Assembly (NCBI GenBank): GCA_017882785.1
Contig: JADGOV010000005.1
Coordinates: forward strand, 1-63,946
Direction: 5' to 3'
Length of the DNA: 63,946 nt
From: Frankiaceae bacterium
GTDB lineage: Bacteria; Actinomycetota; Actinomycetes; JADGOV01
Both the position numbers and the translations under genes were made by a program. Below, one piece after another: positions 60,261 through 63,946 of the stretch; positions within the stretch are counted from its first letter, which is position 1; each line of letters starts with the position of its first letter. A model generated the notes under the pieces. That model was not told where the DNA came from and searched no databases. It saw only the letters and a list, made by a program, of their open reading frames with translations.

Positions 60261-61393
60261 CGCTGGGCGACAGCCGGATCTGACCCCCCCGGCCCCGCGA
60301 CAATCCCGGGAAGCCGCACGGTGAGGTAGTCCGGCGGCTCCGCCACGTCACCCAGGTCGGCCCGCAAGCGGGCGGTGTTCCCGCTTCGGCCGACCTCGGC
60401 GAAGCCGGCGAAGCGGTAGGTCACGTACATCAGCCGGTTGCGGCCGGTTTCGGTGAAGTCGGCCTCGAGGACTCGGCCCTGGTCCCGGGCGAGCCGCAGG
60501 ATGTGGCCGAGCAGCACCCCTCCCACGCCTCGGGACATCACCCGGCACGACATCAACAGCAACTTGAGCCGCCACACCGGGCCCCCGGTCTCGACCAAGG
60601 CCAGCCCGATGGTGCCGTAGGAGCCGAATCGATCGGTCAGTCCGGCCACCATCAGCAGGTGGTCCGGGCTGGTGCGGAACCGGTCGAGGTCGGCGTAGGA
60701 GTACGTGACCCCGGTGGAGTTGAGCTGGTTGGTACGGATGGTGAGCTCCTCGGCCCGCTGGAGGTCGTCCTCGCCGGCGGGCACGATGGTCAACACCATG
60801 CCGAGCGTGGCCAAGAAGCGTTCGTTGTCACCGCCGAAATCCTGCTCGGCCTGGTCGCGCAGCATCGCACTGCGGTACATCTCCCGACGCAGCCGGGACT
60901 CCTCGGTGACGAAGCGGGGCTGGTAGTCGGGCAGCGAGGTCATCTGACCCACGTCCGCCACCGGCACGCAGCGCACCTGCGGCAGTTCGAAGGACACCTC
61001 CGCCAGCTCGAAGGGCTGGTCGTCGACGAAGGCAAGCGAGTCGAGACCGATGTTGAGCGCCTCGGCGATGGTGGCCACCGAGCGGGACTTGGGGTTCCAG
61101 CCGACCTGTGGGAACAGGAAGTACTCCGCCAGCCCGAGCTCCGACAGTTTCCGCAGCGCCAGTTCCGGATCGTTGCGGCTGGCAACGGAGTGCAGGATGC
61201 CCCGCTCGTCGAGGGCGCGGACGGCGGCCACCACGTCCGGCCGCAGCCGCACCTCGGCATCCTCCAACAGCACCCCGTCCCACAACGTGTTGTCGAGGTC
61301 CCACACCACGCACTTGACGGCACCCGCTGCCGACGCCCGCGTCGGGCGCTCGTCAACGCCGGCGGTCAGCCTGGCTGTCAGGTCGCCTGTCAC
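60257..61393 (-). CDS. fkbH: FkbH-like HAD-family glyceryl transferase/phosphatase
   Basis: A 378-residue FkbH-like protein: a HAD domain of subfamily IIIC with 'WDLDNTLWDG' at residues 31-40 (Asp32, Asp34), 'SVASRNDPELAL' and 'FVDDQPFELAEV', and a C-terminal GNAT-like domain. FkbH proteins load a glyceryl unit from 1,3-bisphosphoglycerate onto a carrier protein, as in methoxymalonyl-ACP formation. GTG 61391-61393 overlaps the dehydrogenase stop by four bases. No carrier-protein gene is in the window. Confidence 0.92.
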   Translation of the reverse strand: MTGDLTARLTAGVDERPTRASAAGAVKCVVWDLDNTLWDGVLLEDAEVRLRPDVVAAVRALDERGILHSVASRNDPELALRKLSELGLAEYFLFPQVGWNPKSRSVATIAEALNIGLDSLAFVDDQPFELAEVSFELPQVRCVPVADVGQMTSLPDYQPRFVTEESRLRREMYRSAMLRDQAEQDFGGDNERFLATLGMVLTIVPAGEDDLQRAEELTIRTNQLNSTGVTYSYADLDRFRTSPDHLLMVAGLTDRFGSYGTIGLALVETGGPVWRLKLLLMSCRVMSRGVGGVLLGHILRLARDQGRVLEADFTETGRNRLMYVTYRFAGFAEVGRSGNTARLRADLGDVAEPPDYLTVRLPGIVAGPGGSDPAVAQR

Positions 61394-62289
61394 GCTGCGC
61401 TCCTTCCGCCGACTACCGGCAGCAGCTCATCGACACCGCGGCGGTAGGCGTCCTCGGCGATCATCAACTGCTGGATCTGGGTGCTGCCCTCGATGATCTC
61501 CATGATCTTCGCGTCCCGGAAGTAGCGGCTGACGCTGGCCGACGTCGAGCACCCATGCGCGCCGAGCAGCTGCACGGCGTCCCCGGCCACACGCACCGCG
61601 CTGCTCGCGGCCACGTACTTCGCGATGCACGTCGCCGTGACCGTTGCGGGATCGCCCTGGTCCTTCAGTTCCCCGGCGTGCCGGCACAGCAAGCGCTCCG
61701 CCGAGAGCTGGGCCACCATCTCACTGATCAACCGACGGACAAGCTGGTGCTCGCGGAGCACCGCGCCGCCCTGGCTGCGCTTCGCCGTGTAGCTCACGCA
61801 GGCATCCAGGCACGCCTGCAGGATGCCGACGCAGCCGCACGCCACGCTGTACCGGCCAAGGTCCAACGCCGTCGTGGCCACCAGCAAACCGGCACCCTCG
61901 GTCGCGATGACCGCGGAGCGAGGTACCCAGCAGTCCCGGAAGCGCACCTCGGCCAGCAGGCTGGCGCGGGTGCCGAGCATGTCGTCGATGGGGATCCGCT
62001 CGATGCCCGCCCGATCGGCCTCGACGAGAAGCGCCGTCGGCCCCCGTTCGGTGCGGGCGAACACCAGGAGCAGGTCGGCGATCTGACCGCCGGTGATCCA
62101 ACGCTTGATTCCGTCGAGCAGGTAGCCCTCGCCGCTGCGGCGGGCGGTCATCGTGATCGAGGCGGCGTCGCTGCCGGCCTCCGGCTCGGTGAGGCAGAAC
62201 GCGGCCACCGCGTCCCCGGCGGCCATCCGCGGGAGCCACTCGCGCCGGGTCTGCTCCCCAGCCCAGCGCGCGGTCATCATCGACGCCAT
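61390..62289 (-). CDS. Acyl-CoA dehydrogenase, N-terminally truncated
   Basis: The frame encodes the middle and C-terminal acyl-CoA dehydrogenase domains: 'AFCLTEPEAGSD', 'GIKRWITGG' and the terminal 'EIIEGSTQIQQLMIAEDAY'. It has only 299 residues where about 380 are expected, and starts at the 'WAGEQTRREWLPRMAAGD' end of the first domain, so some 80-100 residues of N-terminal helices are missing. The DNA upstream is a remnant-filled scar. Beside FkbH, such an enzyme would oxidise the glyceryl-ACP-derived unit (FkbI-like). The product is probably inactive. Confidence 0.82.
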   Translation of the reverse strand: MASMMTARWAGEQTRREWLPRMAAGDAVAAFCLTEPEAGSDAASITMTARRSGEGYLLDGIKRWITGGQIADLLLVFARTERGPTALLVEADRAGIERIPIDDMLGTRASLLAEVRFRDCWVPRSAVIATEGAGLLVATTALDLGRYSVACGCVGILQACLDACVSYTAKRSQGGAVLREHQLVRRLISEMVAQLSAERLLCRHAGELKDQGDPATVTATCIAKYVAASSAVRVAGDAVQLLGAHGCSTSASVSRYFRDAKIMEIIEGSTQIQQLMIAEDAYRRGVDELLPVVGGRSAA

Positions 62290-62422
62290 GACCGATAGGC
62301 AGTGGGCGTCGATTGAGCCGATGGTGCCAGTGCGCAGCGGCGGCCGCCCGGCGATCCACCCAAGCGAAAGAGGCGTCCGCCGATTTTGGTGCCGAGCGAC
62401 GCCATCGCCACCAGAGTTATGA
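62288..62422 (+). mobile_element. Remnant of an IS5-type transposase gene (5' end only)
   Basis: The plus-strand frame from ATG 62288 begins 'MTDRQWASIEPMVPVRSGG' then 'RPAIHPSERG', which matches the N-terminus of IS5/DUF4096-type transposases ('TDxQWxxIEPLLP...GRP..HP'). Homology is lost within 40 residues and the frame ends at 62422. No terminal inverted repeats are visible. It abuts the truncated dehydrogenase, so it marks the edge of an old insertion and deletion. The call is by eye. Confidence 0.6.
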
Positions 62423-62760
62423 TCTTGGGCAGGTCAGGTCGGCGGGCAGCGACGGGTATCGAGACTTCGCGCGTACCAGCCCAACGCAGCGAGGACGGCA
62501 GCCGCCTTCGCCTGCATCTGGCCGTACCGCGGCTCTCCAATATCAGCTCGGTTGCTGACCGCCACACCTAGGCCGGCAAGCCGTGGCCGGCCGGCCTGCC
62601 TCCGCACCTACCACGGTGTCCTCGTCGCCACCACCGCCGGCTGGCTGTGGACCCCCGACCGGGTGTGGACCGCTACCGCACCAAGATCAGTGGTGGATGC
62701 GGGCTTGCTCCTCCACGCCGCGAGATGCCAGGTTCCCGAGGAGAAACCACCGGGACGGCC

Positions 62761-63020
62761 GGCTTATGGAAAGGCGAGGGGCAACAACTGCTCGAGCGGC
62801 GTAGGCCGCCGAGCGCCGTCGTCGCCGGCGACGCGTGCTCGACACTGCCCGTTACGCTGCCGCCCACCGGCCTGTCCGTCGGCACCGACCTCCTCGTCAC
62901 CGGCTTCGACGGCAGCGCCGTCTCGCGCCGCTCGCGCGGTCGCCGACCATGGCGTCCATTCCGCTGGCCGCCATCGGCGCCAGCGTTGTCGCCCGCGTCG
63001 GCCGGCGGTCGCGCCTCCGC
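62761..63020 (+). pseudogene. Remnant of a LacI-family regulator with a frameshift
   Basis: One frame reads 'QQLLERRRPPSAVVAGDA' and 'LSVGTDLLVTGFDGSAV' (62779-62923), matching the C-terminal effector domain of LacI regulators. At about 62930 the similarity moves to another frame with 'PTMASIPLAAIGASVVARV' (62946-63002), which continues the same domain. The DNA-binding part is missing and a frameshift is present, so it is a pseudogene. The region 62423-62760 shows nothing recognisable. Confidence 0.5.
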
Positions 63021-63022
63021 GG

Positions 63023-63802
63023 TCAGGACGCGCGGAGCGACTCGAGGGCCGGCGGCACAAACAGCTCAGCGTGGATGCGCCGGCGTTCGACTCCGGCGTC
63101 GGCGAGGAACGAGCGCACGGTACGCACCATCCCCACCGGCCCGCAGAGGTAGTACTGCGTCTGCCCGTCGGCGACGGAACAGCGGGCTGCGGCGAGCAAC
63201 CGCGGCAGGTTGTCCGCGCCGACGCGTCCGCGGTGCTGTGAGTCGTCTCGGTCGGCTCGGGACAAGACGTGCACGACCCTGAACCGCCCGATGAAGCGGC
63301 GCTCGAGTTCGGCCAGCTCCGCCGCGAACATCGTGCTCGCCGGCGTGCGATTGCCGAAGACGAGGCCGAACTCGTAGCCGCGCAGCAGTGCGGCCTCCGC
63401 CATCGCGAGCACCGGGGTGATGCCAGAGCCGGCGGCAACGGCGAGGTGACGGCGCTGCGGCTGCAGGCGGAACAGGCCCGCCGGACGCAGCACGTCGAGG
63501 GTGTCGCCGGGACGGAGCCGCGCGTGAGCAAACTCGCTGAAGCCGCCGGGACCGTCCAGCTTCACCGCGATCCGCACCGACTCCGGAGCCGATCCGTCGG
63601 CCGGCGGCGCGTGGCAGATCGAGTACGAACGAAACATCTCCTCACCGTGCGCGGCCTGGTGGCGGACCGTCAGGTACTGCCCCGGCAGGTACCGGAAGTC
63701 CTCGCGGCTGCAGTCCGGAACCTGCAGGGTGATCGTGACCGCGTCGCGGATCTGCCGGTGGACGTCGAGCACGGCCAGCAGGTGAAGGCTTGTGCTGCTC
63801 AT
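63023..63802 (-). CDS. Flavin ferredoxin-reductase-type oxidoreductase (PaaE-like, no ferredoxin domain)
   Basis: A 259-residue protein with an FAD-binding barrel ('RYLPGQYLTVR', then 'RSYSIC') and an NAD(P)-binding domain ('AAGSGITPVLAMAE', 'VFGNRT', 'YYLCGPVGM'). It would pass electrons from NAD(P)H to a partner oxygenase or desaturase. PaaE-type reductases carry a C-terminal [2Fe-2S] domain of about 90 residues; this protein stops at 'ELFVPPALESLRAS' beside the scar, so the domain may have been lost. ATG 63800-63802 overlaps the preceding gene's stop by four bases (ATGA). Confidence 0.85.
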   Translation of the reverse strand: MSSTSLHLLAVLDVHRQIRDAVTITLQVPDCSREDFRYLPGQYLTVRHQAAHGEEMFRSYSICHAPPADGSAPESVRIAVKLDGPGGFSEFAHARLRPGDTLDVLRPAGLFRLQPQRRHLAVAAGSGITPVLAMAEAALLRGYEFGLVFGNRTPASTMFAAELAELERRFIGRFRVVHVLSRADRDDSQHRGRVGADNLPRLLAAARCSVADGQTQYYLCGPVGMVRTVRSFLADAGVERRRIHAELFVPPALESLRAS

Positions 63803-63946
63803 CGGGCCGCCCGGGCCGCCGCGTGCGACCACCGAAAGGCGGAGTGCGCGTCGTTGGGCCGGCACCGTTGGACCGAGCGAACCTCGATACGCGCCTCGAT
63901 CGCCGCGGACAAGCGGTCCAGCCGGTCCCGCAGGGTCGTGCTGTCG
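63799..63946 (-). CDS. Partial CDS, C-terminus of an unidentified protein
   Basis: The minus-strand frame ends at TGA 63799-63801, overlapping the reductase start by four bases. The visible 49 residues include 'TTLRDRLDRLSAAIEARIEV' and an arginine- and alanine-rich end. No family is recognised; from position it may be the oxygenase or desaturase partner of the reductase. The rest lies beyond the right edge. Confidence 0.5.
   Translation of the reverse strand, partial: DSTTLRDRLDRLSAAIEARIEVRSVQRCRPNDAHSAFRWSHAAARAAR

Noticed and set aside
61555-62298. 247-codon plus-strand frame opposite the acyl-CoA dehydrogenase
   Set aside because: Antisense to a domain-supported gene and without motifs.

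Overview
The window is high-GC DNA from an actinobacterium. Many GTG starts, a WhiB7 regulator, a CGYC mycoredoxin (mycothiol-type redox), AdnAB, Ku/LigD, two GAF-ANTAR proteins and DUF2342, DUF3107 and DUF3152 proteins all point that way. From about 0.4 to 40 kb the gene content follows the Mycobacterium tuberculosis Rv3195-Rv3213c block: DUF2342 protease, ThiF-like protein, AarF, whiB7, uvrD2, mycoredoxin, nudC, adnB/adnA, an alkyltransferase-like protein, moeZ, DUF3152, DUF3107, ferritin-like protein, DEAD-box helicase, parA. Extra genes interrupt this backbone (GAF-ANTAR regulators, an amidohydrolase, a GGDEF-EAL protein, CapA, Ku/LigD). The organism is inferred to be a free-living relative of Frankiales or Geodermatophilales; the sequence does not settle the family.

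Layout. 1-7 kb: partial moaE, DUF2342 protease, a YgjP-type metallopeptidase, an enoyl-CoA hydratase, a DUF5679 zinc ribbon, a ThiF-like protein and an AarF kinase. 6.6-9.7 kb: a small protein, whiB7 with an elaborate leader (upstream ORF, 14-bp hairpin, two tandem repeats) and uvrD2. 10-20 kb: signalling (GAF-ANTAR-STAS, GAF-ANTAR, GGDEF-EAL), mycoredoxin, NudC, an EEP-family protein and a CapA lipoprotein. 20-35 kb: DNA repair, with AdnAB, an alkyltransferase-like protein, Ku and a LigD split into two overlapping genes. 35-44 kb: small conserved proteins, RNA helicase, an orphan ParA and a PHP phosphoesterase that appears to start at CTG. 44.5-48.2 kb: a MaoC hydratase, an acyl-CoA dehydrogenase and a CoA-ester lyase matching three steps of the ethylmalonyl-CoA pathway. 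49.5-52.5 kb: MgtE-N/CBS protein, DUF1003, Mrp. 52.6-57.9 kb: an ECF-like sigma factor, a large LuxR regulator, and a papain-like protease with a cysteine-rich N-terminus and seven YGGPE repeats.

57.9-63.9 kb is the edge of a biosynthetic gene cluster on the minus strand: (partial gene)-flavin reductase-[scar]-acyl-CoA dehydrogenase-FkbH-membrane protein-thioesterase-PPTase. All intact junctions overlap by 4 bp. FkbH plus an acyl-CoA dehydrogenase suggests glycolytic extender or starter units of the methoxymalonyl type. A 0.73-kb scar with transposase and LacI-type remnants (62.29-63.02 kb) appears to have removed the dehydrogenase N-terminus, and possibly the ferredoxin domain of the reductase and a carrier protein.

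No rRNA, tRNA, CRISPR array or intact insertion sequence was seen.
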